From contig MDYQ01000097.1 in NCBI GenBank assembly GCA_003024175.1, positions 1-64,000 on the forward strand: a stretch of 64,000 nt of DNA, given 5' to 3'. Each line of letters opens with the position of its first letter. The first letter of the stretch is position 1. Positions 10,569 through 20,168 of the stretch are shown one piece after another. The notes under the pieces were generated by a model, which worked only from the letters and a program-made list of their open reading frames with translations, did no database searches and was not told the DNA's origin. The position numbers and the translations under genes were made by a program. Origin of the DNA: Planoprotostelium fungivorum (taxonomy: Eukaryota > Evosea > Variosea > Cavosteliida > Cavosteliaceae).

Positions 10569-11026
10569 ATGATGGATTGCCTCTCTGAGAGTCATTCCAT
10601 GAAAGATAGCACCTTGACAGAAGTGGAGACCTTGGAGAAAATTTTTCAGTTCGTGGGAGTCCGTGGGGTAATGATCAGCTGTAGGGCTGTCTGTCGTTTG
10701 TGGTACCATACCTCACAGAGGGTGAGTGAGATAAAATACAAAGAGGTTGAAGAACGCAGCCAGAACTGATTGGGTGGCTGATAGAAAGAGAAGGGTGGAA
10801 AGAAGATTACAACGTATGGAAGGAGAGAGGATGGATAGAAGACGAGTACTCTTTCTGTGTGCACAGGTCAGCAGGTGAGTAAGATCTTTGGTTTTATACA
10901 TAACAGATTTTGGTTGGATTGATGTTTGAGCGCTTTGTTAGTTTGGCTGAGCAGTTAGAGTTTGGCATCAGCACTGGACAATCAGAAGTAGGATTTTATC
11001 GACAAGATGGAGACATCATCAGTTAA
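10569..11026 (+). CDS. small F-box protein
   Basis: Starting at ATG 10569 (MMDCLSESHSMKDS...), residues of about 17-50 read LEKIFQFVGVRGVM...CRAVCRLWYHTS, the usual F-box spacing (L..IF.F, C...CR.W). F-box proteins link substrates to Skp1-cullin ubiquitin ligases. The exon ends at 10721. A 22-nt intron (10722-10743, GTGAGTGAG...ACAAAG) joins it in phase to RLKNAARTDWVADRKRRVER, a basic helix. A second intron (GTCAGCAGG...ATAACAG) leads to a last exon with LVGLMFERFVSLAEQLEFG and a TAA at 11024-11026. No substrate-binding repeat is visible; the C-terminal half is only about 80 residues, so the protein is short for the family. The tiny intron and both junctions hold frame, which supports the model. 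Confidence 0.65.
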
Positions 11027-11566
11027 AGTATGAGTTTATTGTGCAATGGAGATGTTGACTTGATTAACAGGATGATATGTCTGGATATTTTCTCTGATCA
11101 TTATGGAAATATTGGACTGTTTCCATATGTGACAACTGATATCTCATTTATACAATACTTCCGGCATTTCTATCAAGGGTAAAAAACCTCATATATCAAG
11201 AGTGATGTCATACAGGGTAACAATGACTAAAAATCTGTTGGATCTAAAAATGCCATGGCATGGCTCAAACCCATGTATGGTGTCAACTTAGACAAACATA
11301 GAGCAGAATTGGAAAGGTGTAACCTCCATCCCTGAGTTATCTTCTTGATGCTTCTAAAGTTACTTTTTAAAATTGAGCTCTCCTTGCGTCTACTCAGTAG
11401 AATTTGCATCCCCTTCTCTCCTCTTCATACTCCTAGTTACTCTCACAAGAGCACAGATTGTTTTTCAAATTGTTGTATTATATTCCAAAATAAATCAACT
11501 AATTTTTAGAAATTAAACTTAGATATTAAGGTTGAAAAAGTTCATTCACCTACACAGTAGTGAACA
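11027..11566. other. intergenic, nothing recognised
   Basis: AT-rich sequence with short open frames only. I see no RNA gene, repeat or coding exon that I can support. Confidence 0.4.
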
Positions 11567-11890
11567 GACTCACCTCTCCCATTTGCCTTGGTCCCACTGA
11601 CGCAGTGTTTGATTCTTGTTGGCTGATCACCAATCTGTATCGAGATCAGAGGTCATTTCAATCTCCATAATCATCGACACCATCATCGACTTTGGACTCA
11701 CCTCTTCCCTTTGCCTCGGTCCTGGTGATGCGACGCTCGAGTCCTGTTGTCTGAACATCAATCTGTATCGAGATCAGCAGTCATTTTCATCTCCATAATC
11801 TTGGGTATCGACATCGACCTCAGCGATGCGGCGCTCGAGTCTCGTTGACTGAATATTGACCTGTATCGAGATTAGAGTCCATCTCCATTT
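11567..11890 (-). repeat. three tandem exon-plus-intron units, about 128-bp period
   Basis: GACTCACCTC..TTTGCC recurs at 11567 and 11695 (128-bp period), and a third, shorter copy runs to about 11890. Read on the minus strand each unit holds an acceptor (CTCGATACAG), an exon of about 60 nt and, in the first two, a GTGAGTC donor. The exon peptides are related: IGDQPTRIKHCVSGTKANGR, IDVQTTGLERRITRTEAKGR and VNIQSTRLERRIAE. This looks like exon duplication within a minus-strand gene, not a simple satellite. Confidence 0.6.
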
Positions 11891-12361
11891 TCATCCTCTT
11901 CAAGACCTCACTGTTGGCTAAAAATTCGGTAGAGTCATCTGCAACGTTCTTACAACGTTCCCACCAAAGTTCGCCCAAGCCTGAAAAGAGATAAGAAATC
12001 ATCACCGTACATCCGGTTTGAAACAGCAGTCAACGGCTTTCAACATCGATACGGAGAGCTCAGATGGAGCAATCGGTTAACTCTGAGTGTTGTTTACGGG
12101 GTGTAATATCAATGTCCTCTTGGAGAATGTGGTTGTATTGGGTGAGTGGTGATTGTGATTGTACCGTTGATACTGTCCAGAAGGTGCTGTTGTCACGAGT
12201 GAAAGGTGAGTGGGATTGATATCATTGGATGATAATCGGTGAGTTGAGTTGAACCCTAACACCTCGTACAGCGGAAACAGTAATGAGACCAATAAAATGG
12301 TAATAGAATCTTCCATGAGACGCTGCTTTATAATCAATAAATTGGGTACGGAGGTGTCCAC
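11567..12361 (-). CDS. possible secreted protein gene with repeated exons
   Basis: A minus-strand ATG at about 12319 starts MEDSITILLVSLLFPLYEVL, a good signal-peptide-like segment, followed by a Ser/Thr/Asn-rich stretch. Further downstream, 12005-11820 reads GELWWERCKNVADDSTEFLA, then the three repeated short exons (11890-11567). The splice junction between these parts was not found, so they are listed together only as a hypothesis. No family was recognised. Confidence 0.3.
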
Positions 12362-12801
12362 TGAATATCGCCAAGTCCAGGATTAATGTACCCGTATGGC
12401 GTTATGAGGTGCTTCCTGCGGAGAAGCAGAGCGAGTTTTAAATCAGATGCGCCGACCTCGAATCAGACACGATGATGTCCACCTGTTGTCTAATTTTTGA
12501 CGATGATGAACTTGGATGGTGATCATCATGGAGAACAAACGGTATCACAAGGATGGGCTTCAATTGATACAAGGGAGAGAGCGAAGAGAGATAGACAGGT
12601 ACCGCAACATATGTTCAATAAATCTTTCTCTTCATTTTCGCTTGTTCACTTTTCGAACGAGACGACTAATGATCTCAAAAAGCAAAAAAAAAATTATGCA
12701 GGTAAAAGTGAGTGTATCATACCCTCCAGCCATCAATCGTGACAGGAGTCACTATAACGAAGTTTCATCATCAGATCTGATGATGGAAAATTTTTGATGG
12801 G
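12362..12801. other. upstream region of the F-box/ankyrin gene, no gene seen
   Basis: Short overlapping open frames (12497-12797) are present but have no family resemblance and no consistent splice signals. I see nothing else in it. Confidence 0.4.
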
Positions 12802-14038
12802 ATGCGATCCCAATTTTACAACTCGCCGCAGGGAACAGCAGAATCAGCATACATGCAACCGGAAAATTTTTGTCCTAAACGCCGAAGAAAAGCAATGTCT
12901 ACCAATGGAGATCAAACATACCTGAGAGAGCTTAGTCCCTTGCCTGATGATGTTTTCCAAAACACATTGAAGTACATCGACTCGGGAGAGCTTCTTCCGC
13001 TCACCTTCAGTTGCCAACAGCTCAGCAAGGCAGCTCAAGAAGCACTGAGAAGACGTGGCGTCAACTCTTACACATGGCTGATCTTTCCATGCAACACTGA
13101 GTGTGTGAGAGAGTGGTGGATGGACTACCTGCAAGCCCCTTGCATCAAGGAAGAGATATTGTCAAAGTGGGCCAGAGGACAAACGTTCTATTCAGATCAA
13201 CCATGGATCAGTAGTTCTCAGTACTGAGATGACTAATCTGTATAGCCAACAGCCGAAAGCGAAGCTATCCAGACGTATCGTAGCAATATCAAGGCTGAGG
13301 TAACGGAGTTGATGAAGAGAGAGAACGGGCTTGAGCTTATCAAAAGAGTGATTGAGAGGAAGAAGGAAAATTCAAGAGGTGAATGACACGTCAATGAATA
13401 AGTTCACTCAATGACAACAGGATGAATGGAAGACTATAGCCTGTTCACTAGGAGAGTTGGCCATCTCTCTTGGACGCACAGATATATGGGATTATACCCA
13501 TCAAGGCTTCGGTATACAGATGCCCATGCTGTATGCAGTGCAAAAGAATCAAGTACATGTCTTGGATTACATGTTTCAGAAGTACCCAGAAGAAACATCT
13601 TGCCAGTGGAAATACGACCAACTGCTGATGTTTGCATCAAGAGAGGGAAGCATAGAGGTCATCCAGTATCTCCTTAGCAAAGGATGCACTTTGAACATCA
13701 ATCGAACAAATGACGCTGAGGACGTCCGTGCATACATGTGGATGATAGAAAGCGGATGCCCTTACAGTTGTGACAACACAGTAATCTACACGGCAATTGC
13801 AAAGAAAGAGGAGGATCCAGTCTACTGGATGGAATGTGTGAGGGAGAAGGGAGTGCGGGGAAGCCTAGACCATGGTCTGAATACTACGCACAAGCTTATT
13901 TTGAAAGCATCGTCAACATCAGAAGCATCAATCCCACTTCACGCCTCTATTACACAGTATTTCACAACTGTAGGGAATTTATCTATGATTAGAATTATAA
14001 AAAATGTTGGGTCCGTTGCCGGAACATGGTCCTTTTGA
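12802..14038 (+). CDS. F-box/ankyrin-repeat protein
   Basis: The in-frame ATG at 12802 is followed by a second at 12895, either of which could be used. LSPLPDDVFQNTLKYIDSGE with LPLTFSCQQLSKAAQ (about 12940-13040) is an F-box. A 42-nt intron (GTAGTTC...CCAACAG) leads to a helical linker (ELMKRENGLELIKRVIER). A second intron at about 13380-13421 opens the ankyrin part, DEWKTIACSLGELAISLGR, MPMLYAVQKNQVHVLDYM and GSIEVIQYLLSKGC, typical of the degenerate ankyrin arrays in amoebozoan F-box proteins. It would recruit substrates to an SCF ubiquitin ligase. I could not make the phase of the second junction fit, so there may be a small error or decay there. The last 12 or so residues run into a retroelement fossil, so the native C-terminus may have been lost. 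Confidence 0.65.
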
Positions 14039-14229
14039 CATGGAGATTAACCTCGTTGGGAATAAGATCCCCCCAATGGGTCCGTTATACCAGATGTCAG
14101 AGGCCAAGATGAACATCGTTCATACTTACGTTACGGATATGACCAAAAAAGGTCTTATCAGAGCCTCCCAATCTCCTTGTGGTGCACCCATATTATTCGC
14201 TAAGAAGAAAGACGGTACACTCTGTTAGG
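14001..14229 (+). mobile_element. Ty3/Gypsy-like reverse transcriptase fragment (fossil)
   Basis: This piece encodes the N-terminal part of a Ty3/Gypsy RT: LPEHGPFDMEINLV, then PPMGPLYQMSEAKM and SPCGAPILFAKKKDGTL, the standard block before the catalytic motifs. No LTRs, gag, protease, integrase or RNase H were recognised nearby, so only a fragment of an LTR retrotransposon is left and it is broken. It abuts the 3' end of the F-box/ankyrin gene. The well-kept motif spacing suggests moderate age. Confidence 0.75.
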
Positions 14230-14681
14230 GATGGATTGTCTCACTCTCGATGCTGGGGATAAGGATGGAGAAGATGGGCAACGGATGTACAAGATAGTTC
14301 AAGACCTCTCTCTTGTTGGAGGGGCTTCGAACGACCCTCATTTATTTAATAATACAATTGTAGACCGTTGAATTAATTCCTTTTGTCGTTGACGTTCCTT
14401 CTCTGCAACATAGCGTCATAACATTGTCCCCTTGATCCAGCGGATCAGTTCTTACGCTTCCTTTTAGATGTGGTGACGCGAGTGGTTCTCTTCTTGAACT
14501 CTGCCACCAAATCTGGTTACTTTAGGAAGAACTTTGGTAGCGGATCCTATGCAGTGATATCACTGGATGACGGTGTGCAAATTTCATACAAGCTCAAGAG
14601 CCAAACGGCCAAATTCACGTTCTCATTCTCCGTACAACCAGAATCACGTGGTACTCTATCCAATAAGTGAGGTTCGCAGAT
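14230..14681. other. between retroelement fossil and transposase-like gene
   Basis: One open frame (14470-14670) reads FRKNFGSGSYAVISLDDG, protein-like but unassignable. Nothing else could be recognised. Confidence 0.35.
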
Positions 14682-16141
14682 TTATTCATTGTTTAACTCT
14701 TGTACAGACGGTCTTCCTTCGGTCTCTTCTACAATCTCTCTCGTCGCCCATTGTCCACCATGCTTACTTGTCTTCTTTGATCTCTTTGGTCTCGTGGGTG
14801 GTGTGATCACATCCATTCTTCTCTTTGAACCAGGTGCATTCAACCGATGATCTCTCTCTACAATCTGCATGCAGACACTCGTCTCTGGACTCTTTCCAGC
14901 AGCCCCAACCGCATCTCTCCTTGATCTCTTGATAGATTGGTGCTTACATTCGATGGCGTAATTACCGTACAGCTCAAGGCAACCGTAGGTCTCAAGGTAA
15001 TAAGGTAAGTGATAGATCACGACGTGGAGATACGTGGTAACTTCCTCGGCAGGATATATCGTTCAAGGAACCTTTCTCCAAAAGTCTTCGCATCTCTTCC
15101 CCATTCCTCCGACGCTTCCTTCGTCCACTCAATGTCCGCATTTGTTGCACGTTGGTAGAGGGTAATTCACTGCTCCCATAGACCTTTCACCTAATAACTG
15201 TTAGATCAATCGATTGATCTTCCCACCGTGTCTACAAAGGTAGCTGAGCAGCCAGCTGCCGTGAGACCCTCCAATCCAACAGAAGCTTGTAATTGCTGAG
15301 GATTTTGAGGTACAACACTCGATTGAATCGTGATTTCTTCAGCCTCTCGCTGAAAGTCATCCCCTTTTCTGAATCTTTTGGCTTATAAATCTTCAGGTCC
15401 ATTCGATGACCTTCCAGGCATTCGATCAGCTGCTCGGACACCTCCTCTCGATCTTGAGCGTTCCTCAGAGAACAGCCGAGTGGGTCAGGGTCTTCATGAG
15501 AAGGCGAGTGATGGCCATAAATATATGCAGTATATCGGGGATGACGGACTGAAGAGCCACACGAAGAGCAGGAGTTCTCTATTGCCAAGTGAGAAGACTT
15601 GATCATACTTCGTTTCTCAACACAATCCCAGCGTATTCTTTCTCTGATGCTTTCTGTCTTCGTGTGGACTCCTTGTACTTCCAGCTCTTTCCCGGCCTTC
15701 ACCATCTGATCGATGTCTCGAAAGTCCCACTTCTCGTGCGTAAAATCTCCAATCTTCTCTGATGTGACAAGACACCAGGGGCACCCCCACTTTGTTCCAT
15801 GATTATAGCACGAGTATAGGCCCATGATGCTGCAGAGGGCCTTCATGTCCAATACCAGAGCAATCGATACCTTGTATGTTCGAACGCCTGATTCATCCTC
15901 AACAGAGATCTAAACATGATTAGGAGGTGTGTGATTGAATCTTATCCTTACCTCCTTCTCTCCACCCTCTTCATCAATGAAGCTGTTGATGAGATCTCTC
16001 TCAGATCCCATTTCCTCAACCAACTCTTCGTACGCCTCTGGTCCGCACAAACGCTTACCAGAACAGTGGTTTTGGAAAGATGCTGCAGTCAGATGACAAA
16101 TACAACAAATCACTTCTTGTACACTCACCTGAGTCCTTCAT
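14682..16141 (-). CDS. transposase-like gene with CPWC motif
   Basis: A short first exon (ATGAAGGACTCAG at 16141) splices over an intron (GTGAGTG...ACTGCAG) to an exon with NHCSGKRLCGPEAYEELVEE. An intron (GTAAGG...TGTTTAG, about 15911-15952) leads to VSIALVLDMKALCSIMGLYS followed by KWGCPWCLVTSEK. Further down come NADIEWTKEASEEWGRDAKT and VTTYLHVVIYHLPYYLETYG...CLELYGNYAIECKHQS, ending at TAA 14682. The sequence of an 'LxLDMKAL..I.G' strand, a CPWC knuckle and a late 'TxYLHVxxYHxP...E.xxQ' helix recalls unnamed RNase H-fold transposase-like proteins in eukaryotic DNA transposons. The Asp of LDMKAL and the Glu of ECKHQ could be catalytic. Reading is open through the core, but exon borders near 15025-15230 are unclear. 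It may be intact or lightly damaged; no terminal repeats were found. Confidence 0.5.
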
Positions 16142-16144
16142 GAA

Positions 16145-16560
16145 ACAAACTATAGGCAGAACAATAACAGACTAGTCAGACTACAGAAAGACAATATGAA
16201 GAGTGCAAAACATGTAGGATCAGCTATTCTATCATGGAGTAAGGTCTTAATGTTAGACTTTGTGTACAATTGTTTCTACCAGCATCATGACAAAACAGAG
16301 GTGGATCTCCTGTATACAGACACAGATAGCATATACATGCAGGCTAGGATATCCAAACACGAGGTACATCATCATATTGGGCCCCTGCTTGGACACGCTC
16401 AAAGACAAGGTTTCACGTGATGAGAGATGACGCAGAGGCCATAGAAGTACGTGAGATGGATCCTCACTCGGTTGTCTTTTATCTGTGCAAAGTCTTCAAC
16501 GGGAATAATCAGCTGTTAGAACTGGACAGCCCATACTAACAACACTAGCTATGTGGCAAA
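16145..16560 (+). mobile_element. protein-primed DNA polymerase B fragment, Polinton-type (fossil)
   Basis: The stretch 16196-16420 encodes a palm segment of a protein-primed family B DNA polymerase: AILSWSKVLMLDFVYN followed by EVDLLYTDTDSIYMQA, which holds motif C (YTDTDS). Related polymerases occur in Polintons/Mavericks, adintovirus-like elements and linear plasmids. Faint related coding continues to about 16560. No capsid, packaging ATPase, integrase or terminal repeats were recognised, so only a broken fragment is visible. The Ulp1-like protease 7 kb away is not clearly part of it. The age cannot be judged beyond 'degraded'. Confidence 0.7.
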
Positions 16561-17569
16561 GGCACCAATGACCATAGCTTTCTCTCACTCAGCGCAAGAT
16601 AATAGTAGTGAACATGCAAGGTCTGTTTGTAGTGTCACTGCGTCTCTTCTGACTGTTAGCTCCTCTGTACACAGGTAGATAGGGGCAAGCTTGAGTGGTG
16701 TGGTGTCCCTGAGTCCATAGGGGGTGGGGAGTTGACCCCTTGTTGAGAAGAATAAAATGAGAGGTTTGGACTATTGGGAGAGAGCCTATTGTATGTTTGT
16801 CCAGCTTTTTAGCTCGTAGTCAAGCTATTTCTGAACAATCAATTGACCACAGCTTTGCTTTCAATTGCGCAGCCATGTATTTTATCGTAGAAGATATAGG
16901 TCACAGGCCTATCACCAGAAAGAGGAGAGACAGTGACCCCACAACAAAGGCGGAGGTAGTTCTTTGATTGAACGTTCCCAACTCTCTTCCAATTTAATAC
17001 CATCTGTGTTATCAACTCATCATGCAGGAGCTCCTTGTACCGTCGCGCGTGAAGAAATTATCTCCAATTAAGAACATCAAAGATGGACTTCAAACGATCT
17101 CGTCACTGCAGCTGCTGGGCTCCATCACATCCATTTTCCTCCGTTGCTCAGCACTTCAAATGACAGTATACCCAGCTCCATCAGATCAAATGGCTAAGCG
17201 GTTGAAACAAGAACAAGAGAGGATCAAGAGAAGAAGAACGTATACAAAGAGAAGAGTACAAAGTCAGGCCTATCTAGATAGAGAGTGATTTTCACGGGGG
17301 AAATTCGCATACTTGCTGAGGCGGGAATCCTCAGAATATCACCTCCTCTTGATTTCGTCCATCCTCTTTCGTTCTTCTTCTCTCGCCTTTTTCTCCGTGT
17401 GCGTGCCGTTTTGAGATTCAGAAATTCGCCACCTGATGTGAAGACAAATCACTTGTGCGCCCACGTTTTAAGGAGATGAAATGGTTGTGTCAACTATTCA
17501 TTGCCATTCTTTTCACTGACGTTAGTGGTTTCGCTGAACCTGATGCCATCATGGACGTCACTTTCAAAT
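16561..17569. other. about 1 kb without a confident gene
   Basis: An open frame at 17022-17288 ends in a Lys/Arg-rich stretch (KQEQERIKRRRTYTKRR), but I see no splice partners or family. The sequence 17290-17500 just beyond the PEPCK 3' end is pyrimidine-rich. Nothing else could be supported. Confidence 0.4.
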
Positions 17570-19857
17570 TTATTTTGACAGTCTCTGTCCCAAGTTGTGG
17601 AGCTCTTTGTCCAATCTAGCTGGTAATCGATCCCCAAATATCTTCAAATAATCTTTCATTCCATTCACCTAGTTAGGTTAGCCAAAATGAAAAGAAGCTT
17701 TCTAACCTCTTTCAACCAATTTCCCTTCTCAATGTGGAATAACTTCCCCATATCTGGTTGAGCAACGGACAATCCACTCGTATCTAGAGCGCCCTCCTTG
17801 GGAATGAAGCCCACGGGAGTCTGCAAAGCATTGTCTTCTCCGTCTGTTCTCTCACAGATCCATTTCAAGACACGGCTGTTCTCTCCAAATCCTGGCCACA
17901 GAAATTTTCCATCTTCTTGTCTGAACCAGTTGACATGGAATATCTTGGGCAATTTGTGTGGTTCACTCTGTTTGGAGAATTCGATCCAGTGGTTGAAGTA
18001 GTCTCCCATGTTGTATCCACAGAAAGGGAGCATGGCATAAGGATCGTGCCTCAACTCACCCACCTTCTCTCAGTCAATCACCCATCATACTCGATCAATC
18101 ATACCTTTCCCTCTGCTGCACTTGTCTGTTCAGATGACACAGAGGCACCCACGTAGATTCCATGCTCCCAATTCAGCGCTTGGTAGACCAACGGCACCAC
18201 TGATGATCTCCTGTAGAGGTTCAGTGCTTTTGTATGCCATCGATTGACACCTTCCACCAAAGATGATAGCGGATATTGGAACACCTTATGAGATGAGTGG
18301 ATCATGAGTGATGTCATTTCTTACCAGCAGGATCCTCCCAAGCAGGGTCGATGACAGGACATTGAGAAGAAGGGGCGGTAAATCTTGAATTGGGGTGAGC
18401 AGCCTTCACAGTTGATTGTGGTGTCCACGGATTCCCTTGCCAATCTGTCAAGTGGGCTGGTTTCTCCTTTGTCATGCCCTCCCACCACACATCTCCTACT
18501 CTCTTCAACTTTCTCCTCCCATCGTCCCTCACCGTCAGGTGTGGCTGCTACGTTTGTGAAGATGGTGTTGCTCTTGATGGTGTCCATAGCGTTAGGATTT
18601 GTATCGTAGGATGTTCCTGGTGCCACACCAAAGAAGCCTGCCTCTGGATTGACTGCCCTCAGTTGACCGCTCTTGTCAAACTTCATCCAAGCGATGTCAT
18701 CTCCCACGCATTCCACCTTCTCCATGTCAACATCCCTTATGGCTCTCTTCTCACCTTCCATCCGGGAAGTGTCGAGTTGAGCATGGCCAGATTCGTCTTT
18801 CCACACGCACTAGGAAAGGCTGCTGCCACGTACCTTCTTCTGTCACTCCCTATCTCCTCTCCTGCTCTCACTTTTTCTTTCCTTTTGGGTCGGTGATACC
18901 CAATATCAGCATGTGCTCAGCCAACCAACCCTCTTCCTTGGCCATGACGGAGGCTATCCTGCACTCCATCAGATCAGCCATTCCTCTCTCTCACCTCAGG
19001 GCCAGACACTTCTTCCCCAGGAGAGCATTCCCTCCGTAACCACTGCCGAAACTCCAGATCTGTCTGTCCTCCGGATAGTGAACAATGTACTTGTCTGGAT
19101 TACAGGGCCAGGCTACGTCCTTCTCTCCCCCCTTCAACGGTGCTCCCACCGTATGTACGGCTGGCACGAAGCCTTTTTTCTCATCGATGTGCTGCCACAC
19201 CTACCATCGTCACCTTCGAATCTCCATCTGCCATTGCACCTTCTCTCCCATTCTGGTCATGATACGCATGTTCATCGCCACGAAGGGGGAGTCGGTTACT
19301 TCGACACCGATTTGAGAGAAATCGGAGCCCAATGGGCCCATACTGAAGGGTACTACGTACATGGTGCGTCCCTCCATGGCACCTGTTCTCACTCAGTCCT
19401 CCTCCTTCCTCTTCCCTTACCCTCGAATTTGGGATCCAAGAGCTTCCTCATCTCAGCGGGATCCTTCCAGTTGTTGGTAGGTCCCGCATTTTCCTGCTTC
19501 TTGCTGCAGATGAAGGTGCGAGATTCCACTCGGGCGACATCCCCTGAAGCCTCTCCTTCAGCTCTCTTCGGTCAACCGAACAGAAACACACCTGGATCCG
19601 ATAGACCGAGATAGCTGTTAGGTCTCTTCAGTTTCTTCAGAGTTCCGGCCTTGACCAAATTGTCGGCGAAGCTCTTGTATTCTTTCTCGGTTCCGTCGCA
19701 GACGTGAATGTTTTGTGGCTTCATCTTTCTGTTCATTTCCTCTACGAAAGAGTGGACCTTTTGGTTGCTCGTAAACTTCTTTAACTGGCTGTTCCACTTA
19801 GAACGTGTGGTGATTCGACGTGAAAACAGACTTGAAGACACACCTCAATCCCGCCAT
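17570..19857 (-). CDS. pck: phosphoenolpyruvate carboxykinase (GTP)
   Basis: It converts oxaloacetate and GTP to phosphoenolpyruvate, GDP and CO2, the first committed step of gluconeogenesis. From the ATG at 19857 a 14-nt exon (MAGL) splices over a 54-nt intron to [19 protein letters not shown]. Family landmarks follow in order: [46 protein letters not shown], the P-loop region ([10 protein letters not shown], about 18780-18800), [11 protein letters not shown] (kinase-2), [21 protein letters not shown] and [15 protein letters not shown]. At the 3' end a 39-nt intron (GTTAGAAAG...AACTAG) joins WLKE to [20 protein letters not shown] and a TAA at 17572-17570. Without that intron the protein would end early, so I prefer the longer end. 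There is no mitochondrial presequence, so it is likely cytosolic. About six introns; length is typical of the GTP class. Confidence 0.92.
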
Positions 19858-20168
19858 GTTCAACTGTTGTGCGTGTCGAAATTGCTTGTTGTTGTGTTGA
19901 AAGGAATTTGAATTTACAAACCTCGTTGGATGTAAAGCGGAAAGGACCTGTTCCCGCAAGTAATAAGGAGAACCATCTCGGCCTCGCCTCCAAATTGTAC
20001 AGAGTCAAGAGTATAGCTATCAGATCGCGTTGCCTCATATTTTGTTCGATTGTTTCTCATGCCGGTATCACATTCACATGGACGAGAATGATACCCTGAT
20101 GGCGACAACAGATTTTTTGATGAACGTACATCTCTTTTAATGCCCAAACCTGTTGCGGCCTAGATACC
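19858..20168. promoter_or_regulatory. intergenic: PEPCK promoter and PUS3 3' flank
   Basis: A 311-bp gap lies between the PEPCK start and the PUS3 stop, both on the minus strand. It must hold the PEPCK promoter and the PUS3 polyadenylation site. No defined element could be recognised. Confidence 0.5.

Noticed and set aside
14682-16141. KDZ-family transposase
   Set aside because: The blocks I can recall for KDZ transposases are not present; only a general resemblance to transposase-like proteins holds.
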